The notes: a model not told the origin generated them from the sequence alone. A DNA stretch of 64,000 bases from Sinomonas susongensis (GCF_005877005.1 NZ_SSNH01000011.1:46657-110656); one strand, 5' to 3'; numbered from the stretch's first letter, positions 17,578 through 27,577 are shown. Translations and numbers: made by a program.

Positions 17578-19614
17578 ATGACGGCTTCGAAAGCCCCGGC
17601 CCCGGCCTCGGAGGCGAAATCCAGCGCCATCATGGCCGTCGGCACGCTCCTCTCCCGCGTGCTCGGGTTCGTGCGGCAGCTGCTCCTCGTCTACGCCCTG
17701 GGCCTCGGCTCGACGGTCACGGACACGTTCGTCAACGCGAACAACCTCCCGAACCTGATCTTCCTGCTCGTTGCCGGCGGCGTGTTCAACACGGTCCTCG
17801 TCCCGCAGATCCTCAAGGCAAGCCGCGCCCCTGACCGTGGCGCGGACTACATCAGCCGCCTGCTCACCTTGGGCGTCGTCGTCACCTTCGTCCTCACGGC
17901 GCTCGTGACGATCGGCGCACCCATCGTCATGCGGCTCACGACCTCCGACTACAGTCCCCAACAGCTCGCGCTCGCCACCGTCTTCGCGTACTGGTGCCTT
18001 CCGCAGATCTTCTTCTACGGGCTGTACGCGCTGCTGACCCAGGTCCTCAACGCCCATGGGGCGTTCGGCCCCGCGATGTGGGCGCCCCTCGTGAACAACG
18101 TCGTCGCCATTGCGGGCCTCGGCATGTTCATCTGGATCTTCGGGACGAACGCTGCCAACCCGCACACGATCGAATCCTGGGGCACCCCGCAGACCCTGCT
18201 CGTCGCGGGCGCCTCGACCGTCGGCGTCGTCATCCAGACGGCCATGCTCTTCATCCCCGTCGGCAGGCTGGGGCTCGGCCTGCGCCCGAGGTTCGGATGG
18301 CGCGGCGTCGGCCTCGGCGCGGCGGCGAGGATCGGTGTCTGGACACTCGCGACCACCGCCGTGGGCCAGCTGACGTTCCTCTACCTCATGAAGATCGCAT
18401 CCCAGCCCGGCGCCGTCCGGGAACAGCTCCGGGAGGCCGGCGACCCCTCGTGGCAGTTCATCCCCGGCAACACCGTCCTCGAGATGGCGAGCCAGCTGTA
18501 CCTGCTGCCGCACTCGATCATCGCGCTTTCGCTCGCGACGGTCCTGTTCAACCGGATGACGGCGGCCTCCCAGGCCGGCGACCGACGGGGAGTGCGGATT
18601 GCGCTTTCCCACGGGCTGCGCACCATGGCCGTTGCCACCGTCTTCAGCGCCCTCGCACTGTTCGCCCTTGCCGCGCCGCTCGGGCGGTTCTTCTCCGGCG
18701 GGTCGGCCTCGGACGGCGTCATGCTCGCGCAGACGCTCAGCATCCTTGCGCTCAGCACGCCCTTCCTCAGCGCGAACTTCATGATGTCCCGCGTCTTCTA
18801 CTCCTATGAGGACGCGAAGACGCCGTTCAAGGTCCAGGTCTGGCTCGGGATCCTCAACGTCGTGGGCGCGTCCGTGATCCAGTTCCTGCCGGCGCGCTAC
18901 ATCATCTTCGCGATCGCCACGCTGTACACGGTCGGGAACATCCTGTCCGTCGTGCTGAGCGGCGCCTATCTGCGACGCAAGCTCGGCAACCTCGACGGGG
19001 TGACCGTCGCGCGTTCCTACATTCGAATGGGCTATGCGGCGCTGGGCGCAGCGATGGCCGGCGGAATCGCGGTCTGGCTTCTCGGCGGCCTCTCGTCCCG
19101 GGGCTTCATCTGGAGCTCGAGCCTCACGGCACTGATCTCGATCATCGTCATCGGCGTCGCGATGCTGCTCGTCTACCTTTTGCTGCTCCGGATCTTCGGG
19201 GTCACCGAGCTCCGCGACCTCCTGCGCCCCATCATGGGCCGGTTCACCGGGCGCGGACAGCACGCGGCGTCGCCCGCCGCCCAGCCGGCGCACGACGCCG
19301 GTGCTGCCGCCGGCTACGGGGGCGACGCGGGCTACGAGGGGGCCGCCTACGGCGTTGCCGCCCGTGGCCGCGACTACGAGGATCCCGGGTACGCCTATCT
19401 CGAGGAGCCCGCGGAGCCTCGGCAGCCGGCGTACGCCCTGCGCGAGAGCGCTCCGACCCTTTCGGACGACACGGGGATCATCCCGCGGATCTCGGGGCAG
19501 TTCGATCCGAGCATGTACCGAGCTCGGCCCGAGTCCGCCCGCCAGGAGCCTCTGCCCGGCCGGCGGACCTATCAAGGCCCTCCCGGACGGAACCCGAACT
19601 TCCGCGACCGCTGA
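17578..19614 (+). CDS. murJ: Lipid II flippase MurJ
   Basis: This is a MOP-superfamily flippase with about 14 membrane helices that moves lipid II across the membrane for peptidoglycan synthesis. The family signature GTLLSRVLGFVRQLLL near the N-terminus, FVNANNLPN, and the late FNRMTAASQAGD segment are visible. It has 678 residues; the last 120 or so form a disordered Gly/Ala/Tyr-rich cytoplasmic tail. In mycobacteria MurJ is fused to a pseudokinase and an extracellular domain. Here those parts are encoded by the next gene. Confidence 0.93.
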   Translation: MTASKAPAPASEAKSSAIMAVGTLLSRVLGFVRQLLLVYALGLGSTVTDTFVNANNLPNLIFLLVAGGVFNTVLVPQILKASRAPDRGADYISRLLTLGVVVTFVLTALVTIGAPIVMRLTTSDYSPQQLALATVFAYWCLPQIFFYGLYALLTQVLNAHGAFGPAMWAPLVNNVVAIAGLGMFIWIFGTNAANPHTIESWGTPQTLLVAGASTVGVVIQTAMLFIPVGRLGLGLRPRFGWRGVGLGAAARIGVWTLATTAVGQLTFLYLMKIASQPGAVREQLREAGDPSWQFIPGNTVLEMASQLYLLPHSIIALSLATVLFNRMTAASQAGDRRGVRIALSHGLRTMAVATVFSALALFALAAPLGRFFSGGSASDGVMLAQTLSILALSTPFLSANFMMSRVFYSYEDAKTPFKVQVWLGILNVVGASVIQFLPARYIIFAIATLYTVGNILSVVLSGAYLRRKLGNLDGVTVARSYIRMGYAALGAAMAGGIAVWLLGGLSSRGFIWSSSLTALISIIVIGVAMLLVYLLLLRIFGVTELRDLLRPIMGRFTGRGQHAASPAAQPAHDAGAAAGYGGDAGYEGAAYGVAARGRDYEDPGYAYLEEPAEPRQPAYALRESAPTLSDDTGIIPRISGQFDPSMYRARPESARQEPLPGRRTYQGPPGRNPNFRDR

Positions 19615-19741
19615 TCGTTTTCCCATCCGGGTGCGTCTGCGGGCAAGTGTAACGAGCGGTTCCGACACCGTCCGCTAGGATCGAGTGATAGCAAGGGTCC
19701 GGCATGTCCGGGCTGGCGGGGCAGACGTTCAGGAGGTACCC

Positions 19742-21433
19742 GTGTCCCAGTCCATCGACGTCGGCAGCGTGCTCGGCGGTCGGTACAAGGTCACGTCCTC
19801 GATCGTTGAGTCGCATGACGGAGACCTGGTCCTCGACGGAGTGGATCAGATCCTCAATCGTCCCGTGAGCATCCTCGTGTCTGCGCCGCACAACGCCCAG
19901 CAGCTCGCCCAGAGCGCGAGGGAAGTCGCGACCGGCGAGCGTCACGTCGGCATTCAGGTCCTCGACCTGGGCACAAGCCATGAGGCGACCTACCTCATCA
20001 CGAACCACGCCGCGGCCGCTGACCTGCTCGACCTGATCGTGGCCCAGGACGCGCCGTACGTCGAGCCGTTCTTCACGGACACTCTCGGGAGCGAGATCTT
20101 CGGCGAATCCCGCTCACGGGAACCCGAGACGTACGACGGCCTCTACGAGCACGGCGATCACGACTACATCCGTTATCCGAGCGCTCATCCGGACGACGTG
20201 CCGGATACGCGGCCCGAGCCTCCCCGTGAGCAGCGGCCTGTACCGCCGATGCCGCCGCGCCCGGTTCCGCCTCCTCCACCCGCTCCGCCGCGTTCCGCAG
20301 AGGATGAGTCTGAGGATCAGAGGGGTCGGTCAAATGCCGCCGGGGCGGCTGCGGCTGCCGCCGCTGCTGCCGCTGCTGCCGCTGCCGGATCCGAGTTCAC
20401 CAACCCGCCGAAGGTAACGCCTTGGCCCGGATCCTCGGGTGCAGCCCGCCCTGCGGCTCCGGCACCGCAGGCTCCGGCACCGCAGCCTCGTCCCGTCAAC
20501 CCTGCTCCCCCTACTCCAGCGGCCGGGCAGCCGGCCCAGTACAACGAGCGGCCCCAAGAGGGCGAGCCGACGCAGTACAACGAGCCCGTCCAGTACGGTG
20601 CACCCGCGCAGTACAGTGACGCGACGCAGCCTGTCCAGAAGCCGCCAACCTCGCCTGCCGGTCCTGGCCCCGCCCGAGGTGGGACGTTCCCGGCTGCGGC
20701 GCGGAACGTTGGTCGCGGAAATGCCTCGGATCGGATCTTCGATCGCGACGATGATCTGGAAGAGGACGACGAGGCGACCCGCCCGAAGTCAGTGCCGTGG
20801 CTCGTAGGCGGCATCCTCGCCGTCGTCCTGATCGCCGCCTTGATTTTTGCGTTCACCACGCTCGGGAGCGTCTTCCAGCCGCAGGCGAGCAGCACTTCGA
20901 GGGCGGCGTCGAACGCACCCTCGGCCTCGGCCACCCAGGGTTCGCCGTCAGCAGGCCAGACCCAGGCGCCCGCTCCTGTCGCGGTAGCGCCGGTCGTTGA
21001 TTCGGTGACGCGCCTCAACCCAGGGGAGCTGACGTTCGCGGATCAGTTCGATGCGAAGCTTGCCAACACCTACGACGGGAATCCGGCGAGCTACTGGTCC
21101 GACATGGAGTTCGCGCGTGAGGATTGGGGCGGGTTCGCAAAGAGCGTGACCCTTGCGGTGAAGCTCAAGGATGTTTCGGACATCAAGCAGGTCGAGCTCG
21201 ACCAGCTCGGGGCAACGGGCGGCAGCGTAAGCGTGTTTACGAATGCCACTCCGGACCTCGGTGGCGCTGCGTTGGCGGGCACGAGCTCCTTCAACGGTCC
21301 GCAGCTAGTCTTCCAGTTGCCGGCTGCCGTCAAGGCACAGTACGTCCTCGTGCAGATCAACGCCCTGCCGCGACTCGCGAACTACAAGGTGTACCCCTAC
21401 GGGCTTCGACTGGCGGAGATCAAGGTCCAGTAG
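19742..21433 (+). CDS. MurJ-linked pseudokinase-like membrane protein with discoidin-like C-terminus
   Basis: The 563-residue protein resembles the C-terminal half of mycobacterial MviN. The N-terminus has only a kinase-like N-lobe opening (VLGGRYKVTSSI) and lacks HRD and DFG motifs. A long Pro/Ala-rich segment with an uninterrupted poly-Ala run of about 15 residues (near residues 198-216) and repeated QYNE/QYG units follows. One membrane helix lies near residues 350-373 (VGGILAVVLIAALIFAF). The outer C-terminal domain has the beta-sandwich pattern LANTYDGNPASYWSD...VQINALPRLANYK...LRLAEIKV, like discoidin or carbohydrate-binding folds. AGGAGG six bases ahead of the GTG fixes the start. It probably works with MurJ and FHA-domain partners in regulated wall synthesis. 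Confidence 0.8.
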   Translation: MSQSIDVGSVLGGRYKVTSSIVESHDGDLVLDGVDQILNRPVSILVSAPHNAQQLAQSAREVATGERHVGIQVLDLGTSHEATYLITNHAAAADLLDLIVAQDAPYVEPFFTDTLGSEIFGESRSREPETYDGLYEHGDHDYIRYPSAHPDDVPDTRPEPPREQRPVPPMPPRPVPPPPPAPPRSAEDESEDQRGRSNAAGAAAAAAAAAAAAAAGSEFTNPPKVTPWPGSSGAARPAAPAPQAPAPQPRPVNPAPPTPAAGQPAQYNERPQEGEPTQYNEPVQYGAPAQYSDATQPVQKPPTSPAGPGPARGGTFPAAARNVGRGNASDRIFDRDDDLEEDDEATRPKSVPWLVGGILAVVLIAALIFAFTTLGSVFQPQASSTSRAASNAPSASATQGSPSAGQTQAPAPVAVAPVVDSVTRLNPGELTFADQFDAKLANTYDGNPASYWSDMEFAREDWGGFAKSVTLAVKLKDVSDIKQVELDQLGATGGSVSVFTNATPDLGGAALAGTSSFNGPQLVFQLPAAVKAQYVLVQINALPRLANYKVYPYGLRLAEIKVQ

Positions 21434-21461
21434 GGCATCGGCATCGGAGACTGCCTCGACG

Positions 21462-21501
21462 AAGGGGGCGTTCCGACTCCTGGGAGTCGGCACGCCCCCT
21501 T
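21462..21501 (+). terminator. Rho-independent terminator after the pseudokinase gene
   Basis: Arms AAGGGGGCGT and ACGCCCCCTT enclose an inner stem CCGACTC/GAGTCGG with a four-base loop and one internal mismatch. TTCCGTGTCTTTT follows. It lies 28 bp beyond the stop codon and separates the murJ transcript from trxB. Confidence 0.85.
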
Positions 21502-21578
21502 CCGTGTCTTTTCATGACGTTTCGCAGCCGTTCGATGCCCCGCTCGGCGCTTCGGTACCCTTGAGGGACGAGATCCCC

Positions 21579-21605
21579 GGAATACCGGCGCTTCTCAACA
21601 TGTTG
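21579..21605 (+). promoter_or_regulatory. Candidate SigR/SigH-type (disulfide-stress) promoter for trxBA
   Basis: GGAAT at 21579-21583 and GTTG at 21602-21605 are separated by exactly 18 bases. This matches the published GGGAAT-N18/19-GTT consensus of the thiol-stress sigma factors SigR (Streptomyces) and SigH (Mycobacterium), whose best known target is trxBA. It lies about 50 bp before the trxB start. The -10 part falls within the palindrome CAACATGTTG. Confidence 0.7.
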
Positions 21606-21657
21606 TGAGCTGTGGACACTCGGAGTCCAGTACGTCAGAAGAAGAGGTCATTCGCCC

Positions 21658-22638
21658 GTGAGCACTGCCGATAGCAACGCCGCCGAAGTGCGGGACGTCA
21701 TCATCGTTGGATCAGGTCCTGCGGGATACACGACGGCCATCTACACAGCGCGAGCCAACCTCCAGCCGTTGATCTTTGCCGGATCGGTCACCGCCGGCGG
21801 CGAACTGATGAATACCACCGAGGTTGAGAACTTCCCTGGCTTCCCGGACGGAATTCAAGGGCCAGAGCTCATGGACAAGCTTGAGCAGCAGGCCGCCAAA
21901 TTCGGCGCGCAGATCGAATTCGAGGACGTGGCCTCGGTCGACCTCGAGGGTGACGTCAAGCGAGTCGTCCTTGGAAATGGCGAGGAACACTTCGCCCGGA
22001 CGGTCGTTATTGCAACGGGGTCCGCTTACCGTGAGCTCGGCCTCCCGAACGAGAAGCGACTTTCGGGCCACGGTGTGAGCTGGTGTGCGACATGCGACGG
22101 CTTCTTCTTCAAAGACCAGGACATCGCCGTGATAGGCGGTGGGGACTCCGCCATGGAGGAGGCTCTGTTCCTGACGAAGTTTGCTCGCTCAGTCACCGTC
22201 GTCCACCGCCGGGATTCTCTGCGTGCCTCGAAGATCATGGCTGATCGAGCCTTGACTCACGAAAAGATCAGGTTCGCCTGGAACAGTGAGGTCTCCGATG
22301 TCATCGGTGAAGACAAGGTGACGGGACTTGTCCTGCGTAACACGGTCGATGGTTCGAAATCCGAGCTCGCGGTCACCGGCGTTTTCGTCGCTATCGGCAA
22401 CGACCCCCGTACGGACCTTGTCAAAGACGTTTTGGCCATCACCCCTGAAGGCACCATTGCAGTTGAGGGTCGCACGTCCCGCACGAGTGTTCCAGGTGTG
22501 TTCGCCGCAGGTGATGTGGTGGACCCCACCTACCGCCAAGCGATCACCGCAGCCGGTTCGGGTTGCGTTGCGGCCTTGGACGTTGAGCACTACCTCGCAA
22601 ATCTTGAACTACCGAGCCTCGCCGCTCAGCAGGCTTGA
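21658..22638 (+). CDS. trxB: Thioredoxin-disulfide reductase
   Basis: This FAD/NADPH flavoenzyme reduces thioredoxin in the cytoplasm. The 326-residue protein has the FAD-binding [18 protein letters not shown], the redox-active WCATCDGFF, the NADPH-binding [13 protein letters not shown] and HRRDSLRAS, and the C-terminal FAD motif [26 protein letters not shown] start with GAAGAGG upstream. It is co-transcribed with trxA 28 bp downstream and sits behind a SigR-like promoter. Confidence 0.96.
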   Translation: MSTADSNAAEVRDVIIVGSGPAGYTTAIYTARANLQPLIFAGSVTAGGELMNTTEVENFPGFPDGIQGPELMDKLEQQAAKFGAQIEFEDVASVDLEGDVKRVVLGNGEEHFARTVVIATGSAYRELGLPNEKRLSGHGVSWCATCDGFFFKDQDIAVIGGGDSAMEEALFLTKFARSVTVVHRRDSLRASKIMADRALTHEKIRFAWNSEVSDVIGEDKVTGLVLRNTVDGSKSELAVTGVFVAIGNDPRTDLVKDVLAITPEGTIAVEGRTSRTSVPGVFAAGDVVDPTYRQAITAAGSGCVAALDVEHYLANLELPSLAAQQA

Positions 22639-22666
22639 ATCCTCATCCAGAGATCGGAAGGCAGCA

Positions 22667-22996
22667 ATGAGTAACGCCAGAGACGTCACCGACGCGCAGT
22701 TCACCGACGAGGTTCTCCTCTCGAACAAGCCGGTCATCGTCGACTTTTGGGCCGAGTGGTGCGGTCCGTGCCGCAAGGTGAGTCCCATTCTCGACGACAT
22801 TTCGGTTGAGTACTCCGATAAGGTTGACGTCGTCAAGGTGAATGTTGACGACAACCCCAACATCGCCGCCGAGTACGGTATCACTTCCATCCCTGCTGTC
22901 TATCTCTTCGAGAAGGGCAAGGTGACCGGAACCGTTATCGGTGCTCGGCCGAAGCAGTACTTCGAGAAGGAATGGTCTGAGGTCCTGAGCAAGTAG
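22667..22996 (+). CDS. trxA: Thioredoxin
   Basis: The 109-residue protein is a classical thioredoxin with the active site WAEWCGPCRK, the structural cis-proline in TSIPAVYLF and a conserved Asp in VDFWAEW. It is a general protein disulfide reductant, recycled by the trxB product encoded just upstream. GGAAGG six bases before the ATG supports the start, although the frame runs upstream through trxB in another frame. A strong terminator follows. Confidence 0.96.
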   Translation: MSNARDVTDAQFTDEVLLSNKPVIVDFWAEWCGPCRKVSPILDDISVEYSDKVDVVKVNVDDNPNIAAEYGITSIPAVYLFEKGKVTGTVIGARPKQYFEKEWSEVLSK

Positions 22997-23009
22997 GACT
23001 TATGACTTC

Positions 23010-23046
23010 AAAGGGGCGCGGCGTAGGCCGCGCCCCTTTCCTGTTT
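23010..23046 (+). terminator. Rho-independent terminator after trxA
   Basis: A perfect 13-bp stem (AAAGGGGCGCGGC with its complement) closes on a GTAG loop and is followed by CCTGTTTTT. It ends the trxBA transcript and marks the left boundary of the long gene-free region. Confidence 0.92.
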
Positions 23047-23103
23047 TTGGCCAGAGGCGCGCGTCCAAGTCGTCCCGGGCCCATAGTCGCGGCTCGGTAG
23101 CCA

Positions 23104-23147
23104 AGCTGCCGTTTCACGTGAACCCAGCTGCCGTTTCACGTGAAACA
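23104..23147. promoter_or_regulatory. parS: parS site with an adjacent half-degenerate duplicate
   Basis: CGTTTCACGTGAAACA at 23132-23147 matches the ParB consensus TGTTTCACGTGAAACA except at the first base. A direct duplicate of the preceding string AGCTGCCGTTTCACGTGAA occurs 22 bp upstream (23104-23122) and reads on into CCC, so only its left half is intact. Confidence 0.9.
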
Positions 23148-24665
23148 GTGCACGCCGTACGCGGCCTAGTATCGCGCCTCCTCAGTCCAAGCGCTCTGTT
23201 CCGCTGCGATCTCCGATTGTTTTGGTGAGCCAGCAACTTCCATTTCCCGCCCATAGCGGCCAGATAAGAGGACTTCGAGGACCCTAGGACGCCTCCCTTC
23301 CTGGACTCCGCGCGATCCGCGTCCCCCGGCGGTAGCGCAGCCCGGGCCCTCATCGGGCCTATCCAGCGGGCCGACGTAGCGGGAGCCTACCCGCAGAGCA
23401 TGTAGGGGCCCGGCCTTCTCTTTTCGCCTCCGGGTGGGTCCCACCCAGTCATGGGGCCGGCTCGCCACCCACCTCTGCTCCCAATAGAACATGCTTAGCC
23501 CCTCCTGCGACTTCGTCTGCCGCAAAAGCTGGCCCCTGATCACCCGGAAGGCAGTGACAATCCTGCCCGTACCAATCAGGGGGGCTCAAGCTCGTTCCTT
23601 AGACCGAATCCTGCTGCTCGGGCACCTACTTGCGTCGGGCCAAAGGACCACGCCCGTACGATGCGGCCAAGACACCTGGGTATGTATGTATGGGTCATGC
23701 ACTGACACTACTTAGAATCAGCGACCGCCAAATCAGCGGTTTTTGTTGATTATGGGGCACCAATTCCACAGCAAGCCACCGCCGTTCAAGCGACCAGCCA
23801 GCGCCGCGCGCGCCCGTTATGGTCTCGATGATCACGGTGTACCGATAACCATTGCGACGACGAATCATATTTCCCAACGTCGGCGCGCGAAACGTGGCCA
23901 AGGAGCTTGGAATTGAGCGCCAAAACGTTCGAAGTACACCACCTGCGAAGCGTCGGGTTGGTCAAGATGAAACGCAACGGTCCGAAGGTGCATCCATCAG
24001 CGGCGAAAAATGGGGATTCGCCCATTCCGATGCTTCCCGATCGACCCGACGCTTCCCGATGAGGGGTCACACCGGAACTCCCCAAACCACCCGCCGATAG
24101 CAGATCAATCATTCTGGTGCGACCGCGCCGTCTCGTGCTTAGAAGCTCGGATTTCGGCAGCCACAACCGACTTCCGGGCACACAAGGGCGCGGATGCATC
24201 ACGCTTTGTCGAGGCAGGTCCCCCCTGGGACGTCACCACGGTTCGATTTTGGTGTCACTACCCTTCGGTCGTCTGTTTGCGACGACCGGGGCAGGAACAC
24301 GTTGGACTGGCCCCCAGCGGCGCCCCTGGGCCGCAACGTGCAGCTCGCGGGCGTACCGTGCTGTAGAAGACAGAGGTTATCCGAAGGCGGCAGGCCGAGC
24401 CCTAGCCTCGTACGCACCACGGTTGGTCACGGCGCACATCGACAACCACCACATCAGATGACCTTGAGCACAACCAAGACGGCCTCCGCAGCAGCGGTCT
24501 GGGCAACGTAAGCGGGCAGCTGCTCCCCAGGCTGCGGAAAGCCGGTATGTGGGCACTGAAAGCAAGCCGCGGTCGGGCATTTATTCCTCTCGGGCCGGTC
24601 AAGCATTCATCCCTTCGGGCAGCGGGCCATCCCGAAGCTTGCCCGTGAAACTGCCCCTGGAAATT

Positions 24666-24681
24666 TGTTTCACGTGAAACA
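24666..24681. promoter_or_regulatory. parS: parS site, perfect consensus
   Basis: TGTTTCACGTGAAACA is an exact match to the 16-bp ParB-binding palindrome. It lies in gene-free DNA about 4.4 kb from the parB stop-distal end of the operon and would serve as a ParB loading site for origin segregation. Confidence 0.96.
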
Positions 24682-25499
24682 CTTTCGGATAAGGGCTTCG
24701 GCGCTTGCTCGCGACCTTGCACTACTCCGTACTGAGCGGCTGCCCCCGACTCTGCTCGGTCACGCTGCTCCGCCCCCGTGGCAAGTCCCTGCGTGGGAAG
24801 GCGGCACGACCCATGACCGACACGAGAACCCCCGTCCTGCCCAAATCCGCCCCACCGCACCATTCGAGCGGCCTACAGACGCCCTGGTTCTAAGGCGGCC
24901 GCTAAGCGACACCTTACAGCAGGATGTCCGCGCCAGGAGGCTCTTGCGCCTATGGTCATCCTCGCCCAAGCCGCACACGTGCATGGCAGCTACCAGACCT
25001 TCTCGAAGACTCCAGGTGGGCGGATGTTGGCTCCTATACAGCGGGGCTCACGTGTGAGCCGGAGGAAGACCCACAGAGCGATGTAGCACGCGCCGTAATG
25101 GACAACGTCCGGGGCCGAACGTGTCCACTGCCCTGGTCGGAGCGGAATGGTGGCTCCGCTTCGTATCGACTCATCCACCGTCGCCCACGACGTCCGGACG
25201 CGGCCATGCGACATCCCAGAATCGCCCGGGGGCTCCTGTGCCTGCGCGTGCGCCGAGTCAATACCGAGGTCCCGTGGCGCGAAGCGCGAAGACGCCCTCG
25301 CCGCACCCCCACAACGATGCACCCCCGGGCGACGACCTTGGCCGCCGAACTGTCCCCTCACGCGCCTTCACGTCTCTGGGGCCGATGTTCCGGAAGATCG
25401 GAGAGGCACCTTGCGACGTCTTATACGCCCCCTGCTGCTTCGTCGGGCTCCGGAATTCGCAGCACCCGATCGCTTGTCTGTGAACAGCACGGAGCCACG

Positions 25500-25921
25500 T
25501 TATCCACAGCAGAATCCACAGTGCTTTTCCACAACCGTCGCTTCTAAGCTGTGGACAGACAGCCGCATCAGCACAGGGTTGGACACGCCCCAACCTCCCC
25601 TTCGAGTCTCACCTAGACATGGGCCGTCCAATGCCCCGCATGCAATGTCGAGTCTTCAACAGCCCTCTTGGCCCAGCAGGGTTTACTTCCATTCAGATCT
25701 CGCCCTATACCGGTCAAATGTGGCGTATTCGTCGGTCTGGTACCAGAGAACTGGACTCAAGCACCGCTCGTCTGTTCTGAGCGGTGAGCTACCAACGATC
25801 TACCGACACCCCGGTGTGGATTCAGCAGCGGCACATTGCCGCCTCTTTACACAGGGTTATCCACACCCCCCGCGCTCGGTCTGGGGATGGCGCGCCTCAG
25901 TTATCCACAGGCGAATCCACA
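25500..25921. other. DnaA-box cluster remote from dnaA
   Basis: Three perfect TTATCCACA boxes (25500-25508, 25857-25865, 25901-25909) lie with TTTTCCACA at 25525-25533, three GAATCCACA-type near-boxes (25512-25520, 25815-25823 reversed, 25913-25921) and a reversed CTGTCCACA at 25550-25558. They are spread over about 420 bp in two groups. This density equals or exceeds that of the dnaA-dnaN spacer. DnaA should bind here. Whether it acts as an origin, a titration site or a reactivation site is unknown. Confidence 0.8.
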
Positions 25922-26055
25922 GGCCAATGCTGCGGGTCCGGCCACGATCGGGATAACGAAACTCTGCCTAGGTCCCTCTAAGGACCAGTGATACGTCCGT
26001 TTTCGGACTGGGATGCGAGGCGGCGGTACACGCCAACTGGCGGTCGTGAGCATAC

Positions 26056-26071
26056 TGTTTCACGTGAAACA
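26056..26071. promoter_or_regulatory. parS: parS site, perfect consensus
   Basis: TGTTTCACGTGAAACA matches the ParB palindrome exactly. It lies about 135 bp to the right of the remote DnaA-box cluster. Confidence 0.96.
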
Positions 26072-26576
26072 GGGCCAGCCGAGCCGGGTTCGGAGGGCAG
26101 GGCCATCGGGCCGCCTTCTTTCGCCGTTCCACACTGCACACCCATACGGGACAGGGCCAGGCGGGGCTGCGACGCGACATCGCGAGTCGCCGGGGCAACC
26201 CGCGCAGTCACCCCCCTCTCTATGAACCGGTAGCGCTGGAGAGAGCCCGAAACCGTGACTCACACGACGGAGACCTTCCCGACTTCGATCTGCCAGCGAC
26301 ACCATGTACGGGAGAGGCAAGCACCGCACTAGACGCGGACCCTTCTGCAGCTGCGAGCTGCGGCCTCAGATCTCATCGCCATGGAAGCAGCCGCTGGTGT
26401 CTCGATCCGCGCTGAGAGCTCCGATTCAGCGATCGATGACTCTCCCGACTAGCGATGGTTCAATGCTCAGGACGCAGTGAGATCGCCATGGGCCTGCTGG
26501 CCGTGTTCCGCCGACTTCTCTGTCCACAGCCAATGGGGGGAATTGCCGGCATAGTCACCACGGAAGTTGTCGGGTC

Positions 26577-26612
26577 CTTTCCATGCCCTTAGCGTTCTTT
26601 CCATGCCCTTAG
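26577..26612. repeat. Two-copy 16-bp direct repeat, 20-bp period
   Basis: CTTTCCATGCCCTTAG occurs at 26577-26592 and again at 26597-26612. Nothing similar was noticed elsewhere in the window. It may be an iteron-like binding site or a chance local duplication in gene-free DNA. Confidence 0.7.
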
Positions 26613-26767
26613 GTCATAGGCATTCTCCACTGCCCGGGTTTTGTAGCTACCTGGTCGTGGCGCCGTACTTGGTTCGCTAAGCGCGTCACACATATGTGGA
26701 CTCGGTTCTAGGCGCCGACGAAACCAAGCTTCCCTGGCTGGTCGACCATTTCGTCCTAGGCTGCGCT

Positions 26768-26783
26768 CGTTTCACGTGAAACC
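26768..26783. promoter_or_regulatory. parS: parS site
   Basis: The 14-bp core GTTTCACGTGAAAC is intact and only the two outermost bases differ from the consensus (C and C). Confidence 0.92.
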
Positions 26784-27577
26784 GCGCGGCCACGGGAACC
26801 GAGACGGGAGACCGGAAGTGACAGAACGGGTGGACATCAGTCGGCCCGTCATAGACCGTGAGATCCCGCCGGGCTTACGCCTGGAACAGTTGCAGTCAGG
26901 GTGAGGTAGTCCAGCAGCCGTGATGATGTGGAGTTGGGAGCGAGTGACTCCGGGAAAGTGCACGCGATTGTGGTCCCGGTGCTTCATCGTGGTCCCGTTG
27001 CTTCGAAATGCTGCTCCGTGTCGCACCGCGATCAGACCTGATCGCGACACTCTCGGGCATCGCCGCCGCACCGACTGTGCGTACTTAGAGATTCGGATCC
27101 TCAGGTTTCCCCCGGGCGCAAAGCACGTCTGCCTCTTACCAGTGAAACCCGGTCTCGTCACTCGGTCCCGCGGAACCCCGTTTCATGGACCAGCAGGTCC
27201 GTGTCCTAGCCAACTCCAAGACTCTTCCCAGTCACTCTCTCGCGATGGTGCCGACGGATTATCGCGCATCGCCGTCTCATTGGGTTGAGGGCGTTCTAAC
27301 CGCTAATCGGAGCGACCAGGACGATACCGCTCCCAGAAATGGACTTCTTGGTCCAGATTCACGTCTAAATGGTGTCGAAGCGCAGGCAGCGCCAGTAAGC
27401 GCTCCTCCCCAACCTTTCGAATGTGTCAGCCAAGAAGCGTCCTGTGCAGCCAATCGGCACCTGGCTTCGGACAAGTACGACAAGTCATCGTGCTGCATCC
27501 CAACGGGCATCCAACACATCAACGAATCTCGGCCGATAACGTGCCGCCGCTACATCTTCTGTCCGGTCGGCGCCTTT

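Noticed and set aside
15414..17645. 743-codon extension of the CCA enzyme frame
   Set aside because: The extra 5' part is antisense to the NUDIX gene and to the start of murJ. The ATG at 16916 gives the normal family length.
17362..19668. 768-codon minus frame antisense to murJ
   Set aside because: It is a shadow of murJ with low-complexity Glu/Asp/Arg content.
23166..23543. 125-codon minus frame
   Set aside because: No recognisable domain, poor codon bias, no ribosome site.
23725..23744. CCGC/GCGG hairpin followed by TTTTT
   Set aside because: The stem is only four base pairs with a seven-base loop and no gene ends upstream, so it is not called as a terminator.
23786..24202. 138-codon minus frame next to trxA
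   Set aside because: Overlapping frames on the other strand are equally open and the product resembles no known protein.
24402..24863. 153-codon minus frame over a parS
   Set aside because: It crosses the perfect parS at 24666 and has no protein features.
25046..25061. GGCTCAC/GTGAGCC palindrome with CACGTG centre as another parS
   Set aside because: The outer bases do not match TTTC/GAAA of parS, so ParB binding is not expected.
25147..25956. 269-codon open frame in the gene-free region
   Set aside because: No ribosome site or motif, the product is Pro/Ser/Arg/His-rich, and it runs through two groups of DnaA boxes. It is chance openness.
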